Assembly (NCBI GenBank): GCA_937915925.1
Contig: CALGGM010000088.1
Location: forward strand, 1-64,000
Direction of reading: 5' to 3'
Source: an uncultured Clostridia bacterium
GTDB taxonomy: Bacteria > Bacillota > Clostridia > Christensenellales > CAG-138
DNA: 64,000 nt
How positions within the stretch are numbered: position 1 is the stretch's first letter; each line of letters starts with the position of its first letter. Shown one piece after another: positions 33,395 through 42,623 of the stretch. Both the position numbers and the translations under genes were made by a program. The notes beneath the pieces are model-generated. The model had not been told where the DNA came from and ran no database searches. It saw nothing but the letters and a program-made list of their open reading frames with translations.

Positions 33395-34132
33395 TTATAT
33401 GAACTGAATTCCTTTGCTGATCAGAAAGCTGCGCAGCTGCTGGTATTTGTTTCGACTGACCGGCAGCGTTTTTCCGTCGTCTAAGATTGCCTCGTACGTC
33501 TTTCCGAAGGAGGACGTCCTGACAAGCACGATATTGGAAAGCGGTGCGATATACGATTGATGGATTCGGAAGAACCCGAAGTCGGCGAATACGGATTCGA
33601 GTTCATCCAACGAGTGGCGCAGCGTGTAGATCTGCCCGTTGCGGCAATGCAGCTTGATGCTTCTTAACTCCTTGCCGATAAACAGGATTTCTTCCGGAGA
33701 GAGAAGTACGAATCCTTCGCTGGTATCGATCGCAATACGTTCTTTTGCGTAGTCCCGAACCTGCTGACCGCTTGCTTCGTAGCGTTCTATGGTTTTGCGT
33801 AATCGCATCAGATCGATCGGCTTTGTCAGAAAGTCCAACGGCTCATAGTCGTAGCTGCGAACGGCAAAATCCACATATCCTGTCAGGAATACATACTTCG
33901 TTTGCGGTTTGTTCTTCTGAATGTAATCCGCAATGGAGAACCCGCTTGTGTCCGGCATATCGATGTCCAGAAAAACCAGCTCGATCGGCTCCTGTTCAAG
34001 GATGTGCAGGGTTTCGGCAGCAGTGGTGGCACGCCGAATGCAACCGGGATCTACAAGCTGCTCCATAGCCCGAAGCGACAATAGCAAAGAGTGTTCGTCG
34101 TCATCCACAATCAGGATATTGATACGGTTCAT
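33395..34132 (-). CDS. LytTR-family response regulator (AgrA-like)
   Basis: A 245-aa regulator. The receiver domain has 'ILIVDDDEHS' and phosphoacceptor 'LVFLDIDMPDTSG', with 'TKPID'. The LytTR DNA-binding domain (about 145-245) contains 'FVLLSPEEILFIGKELRSIKLHCRNG', 'LRHSLDELESVFADFGFFRIHQSYI' and 'LPVSRNKYQQLRSFL'. Such regulators control peptide-signalling, bacteriocin or exopolymer genes. It overlaps the 3' end of the kinase gene by 4 bp. No pheromone peptide or AgrB gene was found. Confidence 0.9.
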   Translation of the reverse strand: MNRINILIVDDDEHSLLLSLRAMEQLVDPGCIRRATTAAETLHILEQEPIELVFLDIDMPDTSGFSIADYIQKNKPQTKYVFLTGYVDFAVRSYDYEPLDFLTKPIDLMRLRKTIERYEASGQQVRDYAKERIAIDTSEGFVLLSPEEILFIGKELRSIKLHCRNGQIYTLRHSLDELESVFADFGFFRIHQSYIAPLSNIVLVRTSSFGKTYEAILDDGKTLPVSRNKYQQLRSFLISKGIQFI

Positions 34133-34749
34133 GCCTGTTCTCCTTGCATTTCAATCGGTATTTTTGCAATAAAGTGTATGACGTCCCCCTCCATTCGGGA
34201 ATACAGAACGCCTCGGTGCGGTCGCAGCAGATTTTGTATGCTGTTGAGCCCGATCCCCTCGTGCCCTTCCTTTGTCGAATGACCGGGATGATAAATCTCA
34301 TCCATGAAGGTATTGGGATCATTCTTGGGTATGACCTTGTTTGCAACGTGGACGACGCAGTTTTCACCTCGCTTCAAAATAAACAAATGAATGCCGAAGG
34401 ACTTGTCCTTATGCGTACGAACCTCGTCGATTGCATTTTGAAGGAGGTTTCCGATCACCTTGTTGGTTTCATAGACATTGGTGACGACGCTGCTCATATC
34501 GTACTGGATATCGGGATGCAGTTCGATCCCGTATTCCATCGCCATCGTGCGAAAGCTGAAGATCAGCGCACCGATCGCAGGATCCTTCACGGGAAGGTAT
34601 GTATTCATGGCAGCGGAATCGCGCACAAGATTATCCACATATTTCTGACATTCTTCCATATTGCCTTCGTGGATCAAACCGGCCAGCGCCTGCACATGAA
34701 AATTATAATCGTGACGCTGCGAACGGATTACGCTCATGTAAGACTGCAT
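34129..34749 (-). CDS. AgrC-type histidine kinase, C-terminal part
   Basis: A 206-aa frame from an internal ATG. It has the AgrC/NatK-type phosphoacceptor region 'SQRHDYNFHVQAL', the N box 'NLLQNAIDEV' and a GHKL G box 'HEGIGLNSIQNLL'. The same frame extends upstream to 'ERLSTLIDQNYRNE', where a TAG (34792-34794 on the complement) separates it from the membrane part. It could only work as a soluble fragment unless the TAG is read through. Confidence 0.7.
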   Translation of the reverse strand: MQSYMSVIRSQRHDYNFHVQALAGLIHEGNMEECQKYVDNLVRDSAAMNTYLPVKDPAIGALIFSFRTMAMEYGIELHPDIQYDMSSVVTNVYETNKVIGNLLQNAIDEVRTHKDKSFGIHLFILKRGENCVVHVANKVIPKNDPNTFMDEIYHPGHSTKEGHEGIGLNSIQNLLRPHRGVLYSRMEGDVIHFIAKIPIEMQGEQA

Positions 34750-34791
34750 TTCATTGCGGTAATTCTGATCGATCAGGGTGGAGAGACGTTC

Positions 34792-35416
34792 CTAACGCAA
34801 ATCCGTGATGAGGCAAATGGCACAGACAGCACCCCAAAACAAAACGGCGTACCCCAGGACAAGCGCAAACGCCGCGCTCCATTTTGAAGGTATGCCGATC
34901 AGGTATCTCAATGACAGCTCCAAGATCGCGGTCATCGCAAGGATGATCCAGAGGTATATGCTCCGAACAGAACGCTTCTCGGTTCCGTTTCCATCGTCGT
35001 TCCAGATTTCCTCCGGAAAGCGCTTTCGCAGCAGCCATGCGAGCAGGACGGAAACGATGACAAAAAGCACAAAGCAGATGAGCGCAGGAATGGGGGGAAA
35101 AACACGACTGAAATGCCATGCCGCTGAAATCCAGAAGAGACCACGCGCCGAGCGAGAGACACAGATTCAACAGCCTTCGCTTGATGTCCGGACGGTTTTG
35201 AAGCGGCAGAAGAAAGGGCAAAAGGATCAACGCCGGGGCGGTCATCGAAAACGAGATCCCGGTGAGCGGCAAAAGCAATGCGAGCAAGGTGCAGAACGCG
35301 CCCGCGATCACACTGTTCATTGCGATCTGCGACACATTCATGCGTTCAAGAACGGAAATGAGCGCCCATGCGGTCGCTGTGCTCAAGAACACATACACGT
35401 ACAGCATATCGCCCAA
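34792..35416 (-). pseudogene. AgrC-type histidine kinase, membrane part (frameshift + TAG)
   Basis: The N-terminal sensor region with about six membrane helices lies in two frames. The first (from 35416, 'MLYVYVFLSTATAWALISVL...LLDFSGMAFQSCFS') shifts at a run of six C/G (about 35093-35098) to the second ('ALICFVLFVIVSVLLAWLL... CAICLITDLR'), which ends at the TAG. Two lesions make real decay more likely than one sequencing error. Confidence 0.65.
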
Positions 35417-35501
35417 TCCTCCTTATCTTGATTTGTTAATATTATATCATATTTTGCAATGATCATCAATCTTTTTATATACAAAGTGCGCGGCCTTTGA
35501 T

Positions 35502-35635
35502 TCAGCAAATATCCTCCGGCGAACGGTGCAGAAGGAAGCGGTTCTTTTTCACGGTGATCAGATCGTTACGCTGCATTTTGCCGAGTTTCTTTGACAACGC
35601 GTTGCCGCTCCACATTCAGGCAGCAGGCATGTTTC
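35502..35635 (-). pseudogene. Crp/Fnr-family regulator C-terminal fragment
   Basis: 'CCLNVERQ' in one frame and 'ALSKKLGKMQRNDLITVKKN' in another match the winged-helix end of Crp/Fnr regulators (recognition helix '...R-ALSRELGRMxxDGLI'). The cNMP-binding domain is absent. The rest of 35417-35940 contains no gene that I can support. Confidence 0.45.
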
Positions 35636-35825
35636 ATCCGCGGCAGGTCATGACGATCTCCGCAGACGGAAGAAATATGGATTAAACAATATTGAGAAGT
35701 ATTCTGCGAGAATGTTCGGACAGCGTTATGAACACCCGGCGAACCCCGGGGGTCTGCCCCTCCAAAATCCCGGGAGGAATTTGGGAGCAGAACGGCAGAA
35801 CCGGATGAATGATACGGATCACATA

Positions 35826-35930
35826 GATTGAACAAATTGAAAAACGCCGAAGACCGGGATGCTTCGGCGCTTTTTGCATAAGTGTCAGAATTTCGGCCAT
35901 CGCAGTTTTGCCCTTCATCCCCGAATCAGG
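35826..35930. repeat. Dispersed hairpin repeat, copy 1
   Basis: Begins GATTGAACAAATTGAAAAAC, then a hairpin (CGCCGAAG...CTTCGGCG, 35845-35870, with a T-tract) and ends near 'GCAGTTTTGCCCTTCAT'. Related copies lie at 49901 and 50836. The hairpin may end transcription past the MATE gene or the Crp fragment. Confidence 0.6.
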
Positions 35931-35940
35931 TGATTTGCCG

Positions 35941-37317
35941 TTACTGTATTTCAAGCCTGCGCCAGGCGCGGCGGACACGGAAGACGTAGATGAAAAACAG
36001 GGCAAGACCTGCAAGGCACCAGCCTGCAGGATAGGATAGACCGACGAGCCACGGTATGTTGAAGAATCGGGTGATGAACAGCAGATAGAGCTGACGGAAG
36101 CCGACGATGCCCGCGAGCATAATCACCGTGACAAGCAGCATCCGTCCGGTGCCGCGCAGCACGCCCGCGTAGACGCACATAAACATCTGCGTCAGCTTGA
36201 ACATACTGATCGAAAGAACGAACAGCTCGGCAAAATAGACGGCTTCGGAGTCGGGACTGAACAGCGAGACCAGCGGTTTTCGAAGCAGCATCAGCATTGC
36301 GGCAAGCGAACCGATCAGAATTGCGCCGGTGAGCAGCGTCTTGCGGACGCCGCTTTCGATGCGGCGATACTGCTTTGCGCCGAGGTTCTGGCTGACAAAG
36401 GTCGACAGCGCCGAGCCGAGACTTTGCGCAAAGACGCCGAGCACGTTGTCTAACTTGCCGTAGATCGTCCATCCGGCAAGACACGCCTCGCCGAACGAGA
36501 TGATGCGGGAGAGCACAAGCACGTTTGAGATAGAGGTGATCGTCTTCTGAAAGCCGGTCGGAATGCCCATGCGAAGCAAAAGCCATGCCGTTTTGGAATG
36601 AAAAGGATATTGCTTCGGATTGACGGAAAAGCCGTAATCGCGGCGCAGCAGCACCCAAAGGCTCAAAGCGGTCGCAACCCATTGCGAAACGATCGTCGCG
36701 AGCGCGACGCCCGCGATGCCCATGTGAAAGACGAGCACCAGCAAAAGATCGAGCCCGATGTTCAGCGCAGACGATAGGAACAGACAGCAGAGCGGCGTCT
36801 GCACGTCGCCGACCGCGTGCAGGATACCGGCGGCGGTATTGTATAAAACGAAGCCGAGTATGCCCGCAAAGTAGATCGTGAGATAGACGACGGCGTTTTC
36901 GAACGTCTCTTCGGGCGTATCCATTAGGCGAAGGACCGGACGCAGCAGCAGCAGTCCGCCGACGGTCATAAGGATGCCGATCATCAGCGCAAGATACAGC
37001 GCGTTGTTGACGGATCGATTCAGCTTTTCGGTATCCTTCGCGCCGAAGTGCCGTGCGATGACGACCGTGAACCCGACGGAAACGCCGTTGAAAAAGCCGA
37101 CGAGCACGCGAACGATCGATTCGGACGCGCCGACGGCGGCAAGCGCGCTGCGCCCCGCGAAGTTGCCGATGATCGCGGAATCCGCCAGCGTATAGAAATG
37201 CTGAAACAGCTCACCGAGCAGAATCGGCACGGTAAACGCGACCAATCGGCTGCCGATCGGTCCCTGTGTCATGTCGATGTTCTTTTTCCGGAACCATGTG
37301 GTGAGTTTCTTCAGCAT
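35941..37317 (-). CDS. MATE-family efflux protein
   Basis: A 458-aa exporter with 12 predicted membrane helices in two related halves. 'TQGPIGSRLVAFTVPILLGELFQHFYTLADSAIIG' at the N-terminus is the MATE entry motif, and 'AGWTIYGKLDNVLGVFAQSLGSALSTFVSQNLGAKQ' is its counterpart in the second half. Members use Na+ or H+ gradients to expel drugs or metabolites. The ATG at 37317 gives the normal family length; the frame extends upstream without a ribosome site. It follows the GntR gene by 96 bp on the same strand. Confidence 0.9.
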   Translation of the reverse strand: MLKKLTTWFRKKNIDMTQGPIGSRLVAFTVPILLGELFQHFYTLADSAIIGNFAGRSALAAVGASESIVRVLVGFFNGVSVGFTVVIARHFGAKDTEKLNRSVNNALYLALMIGILMTVGGLLLLRPVLRLMDTPEETFENAVVYLTIYFAGILGFVLYNTAAGILHAVGDVQTPLCCLFLSSALNIGLDLLLVLVFHMGIAGVALATIVSQWVATALSLWVLLRRDYGFSVNPKQYPFHSKTAWLLLRMGIPTGFQKTITSISNVLVLSRIISFGEACLAGWTIYGKLDNVLGVFAQSLGSALSTFVSQNLGAKQYRRIESGVRKTLLTGAILIGSLAAMLMLLRKPLVSLFSPDSEAVYFAELFVLSISMFKLTQMFMCVYAGVLRGTGRMLLVTVIMLAGIVGFRQLYLLFITRFFNIPWLVGLSYPAGWCLAGLALFFIYVFRVRRAWRRLEIQ

Positions 37318-37343
37318 TTCTGAAAGTTCCCTATGAAATAAGA

Positions 37344-37361
37344 ATCTCCGCCGGCGGAGAT
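37344..37361. promoter_or_regulatory. 18-bp perfect palindrome
   Basis: ATCTCCGCCGGCGGAGAT between the GntR and MATE genes. It has no loop, so a protein-binding site is more likely than a terminator. Confidence 0.4.
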
Positions 37362-37413
37362 GATCGAAAACCATCAATCCGGCGGGCGGAGGAATCGTCG
37401 GAATCAACGCGCC

Positions 37414-38109
37414 TCAGCTGTCTTCGCTCGGCGCATAGAGCGTTCGGAACGGCGTCGGGAAATACGCCTTGTTCATCAATTCGAGGATCGCCTTCTGCGC
37501 GTTGGCGGTATGCGCGATCATCAGATCGGACGCTTCCTGCGGCTTGTGCTCGGCGATCAGATCGGCGATGCGCCGATGCTCCTTGATGACGCGGTCGTTC
37601 GAGCGGTTCGCCTGGTAGTAGAGGCGGCGGTAGCGCTCCGCCTGCTCCCATACGATGTCAAACACGCGGAGCAGGATATCGCTTTCCGTGCTGATCGCAA
37701 TCATGCGGTGGAACGCGCGGTTCTGGTCGAGAATCGAGACCATGGTCACGTCGGAGGTATCCTCGTGATATTGCAGAATATTGTAGAGCTTTCGGATCGA
37801 TTCCTCGGAGGCGTGCAGCGCTGCCTGGATGACGATCATCGACTCAATATGCGCGCGCAGCTCAAAGACCTGATTCAGCTCCGTGTCGCTGAGCTTTGAT
37901 ACGAGCACGCCGCGGTGCGGAATCTTCACGACGAGACCTTCGGACGAAAGCCGGTCGAGGGCGCTGCGGATCGGCATGCGGCTGTAATTCAGCTTGCTTG
38001 CCAGATCGTCCTGATCGATCTTTTCACCGGGCACCAGAAAGCCCGAGACGATCCAGTCCTTGATATTCTCATACGCGATCTGCGCGGAGGAATTCTTTTT
38101 GTCGTTCAT
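37414..38109 (-). CDS. GntR-family regulator (FadR/FCD type)
   Basis: A 231-aa regulator. The N-terminal winged helix ('AYENIKDWIVSGFLVPGEKIDQDDLASKLNYSRMPIRSALDRLSSEGLV') is typical of GntR, and the C-terminal helical FCD domain ('ELRAHIESMIVIQAAL', 'FHRMIA', 'EHRRIADLIAEHKPQEASDLMIAHTAN') binds a small carboxylate ligand and often a metal. It lies 12 bp after the RraA gene, in one transcript. Its probable operators are the TTTTGATCAAAA palindromes between the divergent catabolic genes. Confidence 0.9.
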   Translation of the reverse strand: MNDKKNSSAQIAYENIKDWIVSGFLVPGEKIDQDDLASKLNYSRMPIRSALDRLSSEGLVVKIPHRGVLVSKLSDTELNQVFELRAHIESMIVIQAALHASEESIRKLYNILQYHEDTSDVTMVSILDQNRAFHRMIAISTESDILLRVFDIVWEQAERYRRLYYQANRSNDRVIKEHRRIADLIAEHKPQEASDLMIAHTANAQKAILELMNKAYFPTPFRTLYAPSEDS

Positions 38110-38121
38110 AGATCTTCTCTG

Positions 38122-38778
38122 TTATTTCAGCATCGTATTGTAGCTGTACTTTGCGTCGACTTCCATGTTGTTCATGCCGGCTTTGAGGTCGGCGCACATG
38201 GCTTCTTCCTTTTCATATAATTGATACGCTTTCTCGAGAACATCGGCAAAATGCGCCTTCGGGATGAACGCGACGCCGCTGCGATCCGCGATTACGACGT
38301 CGCCGGGGTTGACCTGCACGGAGCCGAACTGCACCGTGACGTTGGTCGCGTCCTCGATCGCACGGCCGCGCGCACTCTGCACCACGGGCCCGCGGGAGTA
38401 GACGGAAAAGCCGAGATCGACAAAGTCGTCGATGTCGCGGCAGAAGCCGTCGATCACGACACCGGAGACGCCCTTCATCGAAGCGCCGGTTGCAAGCACC
38501 CCGCCCCAGCAGCTGATATCGGGACGGCCTGCGTTGTCAACCACGATCACGTCGCCTTCCTTTGCCGCAGCGATCGCCGCCTGACCGAGATGATACTTCG
38601 GCGGAACCTCGCCCGCCGCGATCATACGCATGGTGACCGCCTCGCCGCAGATCTTGCGGCAGCCCTGCCAGGTGGGGAGCACGCCGTGGACGGCGCCTTT
38701 CAGATGAAAATGATCCAGCGCGTCGGAAACATTGGTGGATGATAGCTTTTGAAGCCTTTCCCGTTCTTGTGGTGTCAT
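38122..38778 (-). CDS. RraA-family aldolase/decarboxylase (copy 1)
   Basis: A 218-aa protein of the RraA/HMG-CHA aldolase family. 'SSTNVSDALDHF' opens the fold; 'DVIVVDNAGRPDISCWGGVLATGASMKGVSGVVIDGFCRDIDDF' contains the GG and R-D residues that bind pyruvate and Mg2+ in the class II aldolases (4-hydroxy-4-methyl-2-oxoglutarate type). The key Arg-Asp pair (CRDID) is present, so enzymatic activity rather than RNase E inhibition is likely. The start at 38778 follows GGGAGGATTACT. It is divergent from the PIG-L gene. Confidence 0.85.
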   Translation of the reverse strand: MTPQERERLQKLSSTNVSDALDHFHLKGAVHGVLPTWQGCRKICGEAVTMRMIAAGEVPPKYHLGQAAIAAAKEGDVIVVDNAGRPDISCWGGVLATGASMKGVSGVVIDGFCRDIDDFVDLGFSVYSRGPVVQSARGRAIEDATNVTVQFGSVQVNPGDVVIADRSGVAFIPKAHFADVLEKAYQLYEKEEAMCADLKAGMNNMEVDAKYSYNTMLK

Positions 38779-38867
38779 AGTAATCCTCCCGTCATATATC
38801 ATTTATGTGCGCGGGACGTCCCGCCTCTTTAACTGCATCGTAACATAGATTCTTTCCGAAGTCAATA

Positions 38868-39060
38868 GATTTTGATCAAAAATCAGTGAAACGCAAATGC
38901 CGGATTACTGAACCTATAACCCCAGTTGACGAATGACAAAAATATGATCAAAAAAGTTTCGAAATAGGTATTGACAATTCATAAATATGCGGTTATATTA
39001 GAAATATAGCAAGGATATGCAGAGAATAATTCATAAATATGATTATTTTTGATCAAAAAT
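38868..39060. promoter_or_regulatory. Divergent promoter region with GntR-type operators
   Basis: Two palindromes, GATTTTGATCAAAAATC (38868-38884) and ATTTTTGATCAAAAAT (39045-39060, perfect), flank a promoter TTGACA-17-TATATT (38971-38976, 38994-38999) reading right. Further half-sites (ATGATCAA) lie at about 38944 and 39081. A 14-bp direct repeat AATTCATAAATATG occurs at 38976 and 39029. The spacing suits GntR repression of both sides. No gene lies in 38779-39174. Confidence 0.65.
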
Positions 39061-39174
39061 CGGTGCGCATTTGATAGATAATGATCAATTTGATCAAAAT
39101 CTGGTAAAGATCAATCAAAGGATTGCGGACGAAAAACAACAATGGATCAAAATGGATCAAAAAGGAGTATGACG

Positions 39175-39909
39175 ATGGAGGAAGCAAGAAACAGACTGTT
39201 GGTCGTATCGGCACATCCGGGCGACGTTCTCTGGCGCTGCGCGGGCGCGGTGGCAAAGCACGTCAAAGAAGGCGGCGAGGCGCGGATCATCTCCCTGTCC
39301 TACGGGATCGCCGGCGAATCGGTTGCCCTTTGGAAGCAAGAAGGTATGACGGCGGAAAAAGCAAAGCAGATCCGCGTGGAGCAGATGGAAAACGCTGCAA
39401 AGGTGCTGGGCGCTTCCTGCGAGATCTGGGATCTGCCGGAATATCCGTTCCGTCCGGCGGTCGAGGATATGTACCGGCTGGCGGCGGTGCTGCGGACGTA
39501 TCAGCCGGGCATCGTGCTGACGCATCACGACAGCGATCCGCTGAATCCCGATCATGGATTGATCCTCGATTTCGTCAAGAACGCAGTGGAGATCGCCGGC
39601 GCGGACGGCATTCGGATCGAGGGCACGGTTCCGGGCTTCGACCGTCCGGAGATCTACTGCTTCGAGCCGCACGCCTCCGAGGCGAGCGACTTCAAGCCGA
39701 ACGTGTTCATCGATATTACGGACGTCTGGGAGGTCAAGGACGCCGCCATGGCGTGCATGCCGGACAAGGCAAGCATCCGAAAGGCGTACACGGAGCGGGC
39801 AATTCTGCGCGCCACCAACGCAAAGTCGTTCGGCAGAAAGGGCTGCAAATACGCGGAAGCGTATCGGGCATTTTTACCGTTTGCACGCGGAGGCGGTTTT
39901 CCCCGCTGA
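39175..39909 (+). CDS. PIG-L/LmbE-family deacetylase, variant motif
   Basis: A 244-aa protein of the PIG-L/LmbE zinc deacetylase family: 'LLVVSAHPGDVLWRCAG' near the N-terminus, 'YGIAGESVAL', and 'IVLTHHDSDPLNPDHGL', which supplies the HxxxDxxxDH-type segment. The canonical AHPDD is changed to AHPGD, losing one acidic residue, so the metal site may be altered. It may hydrolyse an N-acyl bond in the imported compound (inference). The ATG at 39175 has AAAGGAG 7 nt upstream; ATG 39169 is too close. It is the first gene of the GntR-controlled operon. Confidence 0.75.
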   Translation: MEEARNRLLVVSAHPGDVLWRCAGAVAKHVKEGGEARIISLSYGIAGESVALWKQEGMTAEKAKQIRVEQMENAAKVLGASCEIWDLPEYPFRPAVEDMYRLAAVLRTYQPGIVLTHHDSDPLNPDHGLILDFVKNAVEIAGADGIRIEGTVPGFDRPEIYCFEPHASEASDFKPNVFIDITDVWEVKDAAMACMPDKASIRKAYTERAILRATNAKSFGRKGCKYAEAYRAFLPFARGGGFPR

Positions 39910-39982
39910 CGCAGAACAACGAATTCAGAAACTCTGATAACCCAACCATGAACCATAATAATTAAAGGAGAGGTAAGAGCAC

Positions 39983-41602
39983 ATGAAACGATGGATGAGC
40001 ATTCTTTTGGCGGTAGTGATGATCGCGGCGATGTTTGCCTGCACGGGCACAGCCAACACACCGGCAACGGACAACACGAACACAAACACCAACACGAACA
40101 CCAACCAGCAGACGGCTCCGGCAGAGGAGACGAAGCCCGAAAAGGAGGTCAACGTGGCGACCGGCGGCGAGGTCAAGGACACGATCAAGATCGCGCTTCC
40201 GAAGAACGTCAGCGAGCTGACCGGCTCCAAGGGCGGCACGAACGCGTTCAACGTTATGTTCCAGATGTACGATATGCTCGCCGAGCTGGACGAGGAAATG
40301 AAACTCACGCCGAAACTCGCAACCGAGTGGAAGCAGATCAACGATACCACGTGGCAGTTCACGCTGCGTGAGGGCGTTAAATTCCACGACGGCACAGACT
40401 TCACCGCAGAGGATGCAGTGGCGTCCATCGAGCGTATCGTGACGATGGAGCCGAAGTACTTCTACGCCTCCAACTGGGGCGAAGCGTGGCCTCCTGCTGC
40501 GGAAGCAGACGGCGATTACACCCTGATCGTCACAACTCCGGCATACTGCCTGCAACTCCCGAACCTGCTTTCCCGTGTTCCGATGGTTCCGGCAGAGTAC
40601 AAGGACAGCGAGAACTTCTTCTCCGAGAAGCTGATCGGCACCGGCGCGTACAAGTTTGTCAGCTGGGAAGCGGGCGTCAGCATCAAGCTCGAAGCGAACG
40701 AAGACTATTGGGATGGCGCACCGGCGGTCAAGAACCTGCAGTTTGACATCATCACCGATCAGGCGGCGCGTCTCACGGCGTTCCAGTCCGGCGAATATGA
40801 CGTGGTCTTCGACCTGCCGTACGACAACGTTCCTGCGCTCGAAGCGAGCGGCAAGCGCGTCGATAAGATCCCGCTGGTCTCCGTTTCGATGATCTACTTC
40901 AACCCGCAGAACTTTGAACGGAACCCGATCATGGCGAACCCGACTTTCCGCAAAGCGCTCTGCTACGCGATCGACAGCTATGAGATCGTGCAGGGCATCA
41001 TGGGCGGCTACGGTCATGTGGTCGAGGGCATCGCGAGCCATCAGACCATCGGCGCGGCAAACGGCGAAGGCCTTCCGCACTACGATCCCGACGAGGCGCA
41101 GCGGCTGATGAAGGAAGCCGGATACAACGGCGAGGAGATCACATTCTTCTATGTCAACGGTGAGTTCAACAAGGCGATCGATATGTGTGAATATGCGGTT
41201 TCGCAGCTCGAAGCGGTCGGCGTCAACGTGAAGTTCCAGGAGATTGAAAGCGGCGTCTGGTCCTCCACCTATCAGGGCAAGGAAGGCTGGGACATCTGCG
41301 TGAACAACGTCCCCGGTACCTTCACCGGCTATGCGGATTACTACTGGCTCCATGCGCTTGAGAACAAGATCGGCTGGAGAGACGAAACGGTCAGCGCATA
41401 CATCAAGGAAGCGAACGCGGCAAAGACGATCGAAGAACGCACCGCAGCGCTTGAGAAGGCAATGGCGGCGGCATGGGAGCTTTATCCCTATCTGTGGGCA
41501 TCCGAGGGCTACGGCATCTTCGGCGTCACCGACAACCTTGCGGGCATCGAGTATGTACCGCTCAACATCCTCTACTACCGCGACGCATACTTTGCCAACT
41601 AA
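39983..41602 (+). CDS. Dipeptide/oligopeptide-type ABC substrate-binding lipoprotein
   Basis: A 539-aa SBP family 5 protein. It has a signal peptide with lipobox (AMFAC), an Asn/Thr-rich linker, then 'DEEMKLTPKLATEWKQINDTTWQFTLREGVKFHDGTDFTAEDAVASIER', the family hallmark. It delivers peptides, opines, nickel-chelates or other bulky solutes to the permeases that follow. GGAGAGG lies upstream. Substrate not predictable, but the catabolic genes suggest a hydroxy-acid conjugate. Confidence 0.9.
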   Translation: MKRWMSILLAVVMIAAMFACTGTANTPATDNTNTNTNTNTNQQTAPAEETKPEKEVNVATGGEVKDTIKIALPKNVSELTGSKGGTNAFNVMFQMYDMLAELDEEMKLTPKLATEWKQINDTTWQFTLREGVKFHDGTDFTAEDAVASIERIVTMEPKYFYASNWGEAWPPAAEADGDYTLIVTTPAYCLQLPNLLSRVPMVPAEYKDSENFFSEKLIGTGAYKFVSWEAGVSIKLEANEDYWDGAPAVKNLQFDIITDQAARLTAFQSGEYDVVFDLPYDNVPALEASGKRVDKIPLVSVSMIYFNPQNFERNPIMANPTFRKALCYAIDSYEIVQGIMGGYGHVVEGIASHQTIGAANGEGLPHYDPDEAQRLMKEAGYNGEEITFFYVNGEFNKAIDMCEYAVSQLEAVGVNVKFQEIESGVWSSTYQGKEGWDICVNNVPGTFTGYADYYWLHALENKIGWRDETVSAYIKEANAAKTIEERTAALEKAMAAAWELYPYLWASEGYGIFGVTDNLAGIEYVPLNILYYRDAYFAN

Positions 41603-41674
41603 CGTGTAAACGATCGGGCAGGCAACTCTGTGGCAAAAGGTTGCCTGCCAATTTCTTTATCGGAGGTAACGACT

Positions 41675-42613
41675 TTGTTAAAAATGATTTTAACCAGACT
41701 CCTGCGCGGGCTCATTACGCTGGCAATCGTTACGGTTCTGGTGTTTGTCCTCCTCCGGTCTGTGCCGGGCGATATGGCGGCAATGCTCGCGGGTGGAGAC
41801 GCGACGGAGGAGCAGGTCGAAGAGCTGCGGGAAATGTGGGGGCTCAATAAGAGTCTCGGAGAACAGTTTATCATTTACATTCGAAATCTATTAAAGGGCG
41901 ACACGGGATGGTCGTACCAGTACCTTGAAAACGGCAAGCCGCTGTATACGGCGATGGATCTGGTGCTGATGCGTCTGCCGAATACGTTCCTGCTTGCGAT
42001 TGCGGCGCTGGTGATCGCCCTGGTTGTCTCAATTCCGATCGGCGTCATCTCGGCGGTTAAGCCGGGCGGCTTTATCGACAACCTCGGTATGACGCTGACG
42101 TTTACGGTCCAATCGATTCCGATCTTCTTTATCGGCATGCTGCTGATTATGATTTTCTCACTGTGGACGGGGTTGCTCCCGACCGGCGGAAGCGGCAGCT
42201 TTGCACACCTGATCCTGCCGGCGGTCACGCTTTCCGCGCACACCACGACGCAGCTTCTGCGCGTGACGCGCACCGAGGTCGGCCGCGTGATGGACAGCGA
42301 CTTTATCCGCACTTCGCGCGCAAAGGGCCTCAGCACGCGCAGCGTCATCTTTAAGCACGGCCTGAGAAACGCAATGATTCCGCTCGTGACGGTCATCGGT
42401 CTTCGCTTCGGCGCGCTGCTGCACGGTGCGGTCATCTGCGAGACGCTGTTCCGCTGGCCGGGCATCGGCAATCTTCTGATCACGTCGCTGAACAACCGCG
42501 ACTATGCGGTCGTCCAGATTCTTGTACCCTACACGGCGTTCATCTTTATTGTACTGAATATCATCGTTGACATTCTGTACGGTATCCTGGACCCGCGTAT
42601 CCGCGTCAAGTAA
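41675..42613 (+). CDS. DppB/OppB-type ABC permease
   Basis: A 312-aa permease with six membrane helices. 'LLKMILTRLLRGLITLAIVTVLVFVLLRSVPGD' and the cytoplasmic EAA loop 'RTSRAKGLSTRSVIFKHGLRNAMIPLVT' are typical of DppB. I chose TTG at 41675 because GGAGG lies 8 nt upstream; the first in-frame ATG (41684) is too far. It pairs with the next permease. Confidence 0.9.
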   Translation: MLKMILTRLLRGLITLAIVTVLVFVLLRSVPGDMAAMLAGGDATEEQVEELREMWGLNKSLGEQFIIYIRNLLKGDTGWSYQYLENGKPLYTAMDLVLMRLPNTFLLAIAALVIALVVSIPIGVISAVKPGGFIDNLGMTLTFTVQSIPIFFIGMLLIMIFSLWTGLLPTGGSGSFAHLILPAVTLSAHTTTQLLRVTRTEVGRVMDSDFIRTSRAKGLSTRSVIFKHGLRNAMIPLVTVIGLRFGALLHGAVICETLFRWPGIGNLLITSLNNRDYAVVQILVPYTAFIFIVLNIIVDILYGILDPRIRVK

Positions 42614-42623
42614 GAGGTGGCAT

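Noticed and set aside
31713..34794. Reassignment of TAG as a sense codon
   Set aside because: Several intact genes here end naturally with TAG (hipT, the kinase at 20860, the 581-aa gene, lipid kinase 1), so the two internal TAGs are better read as mutations.
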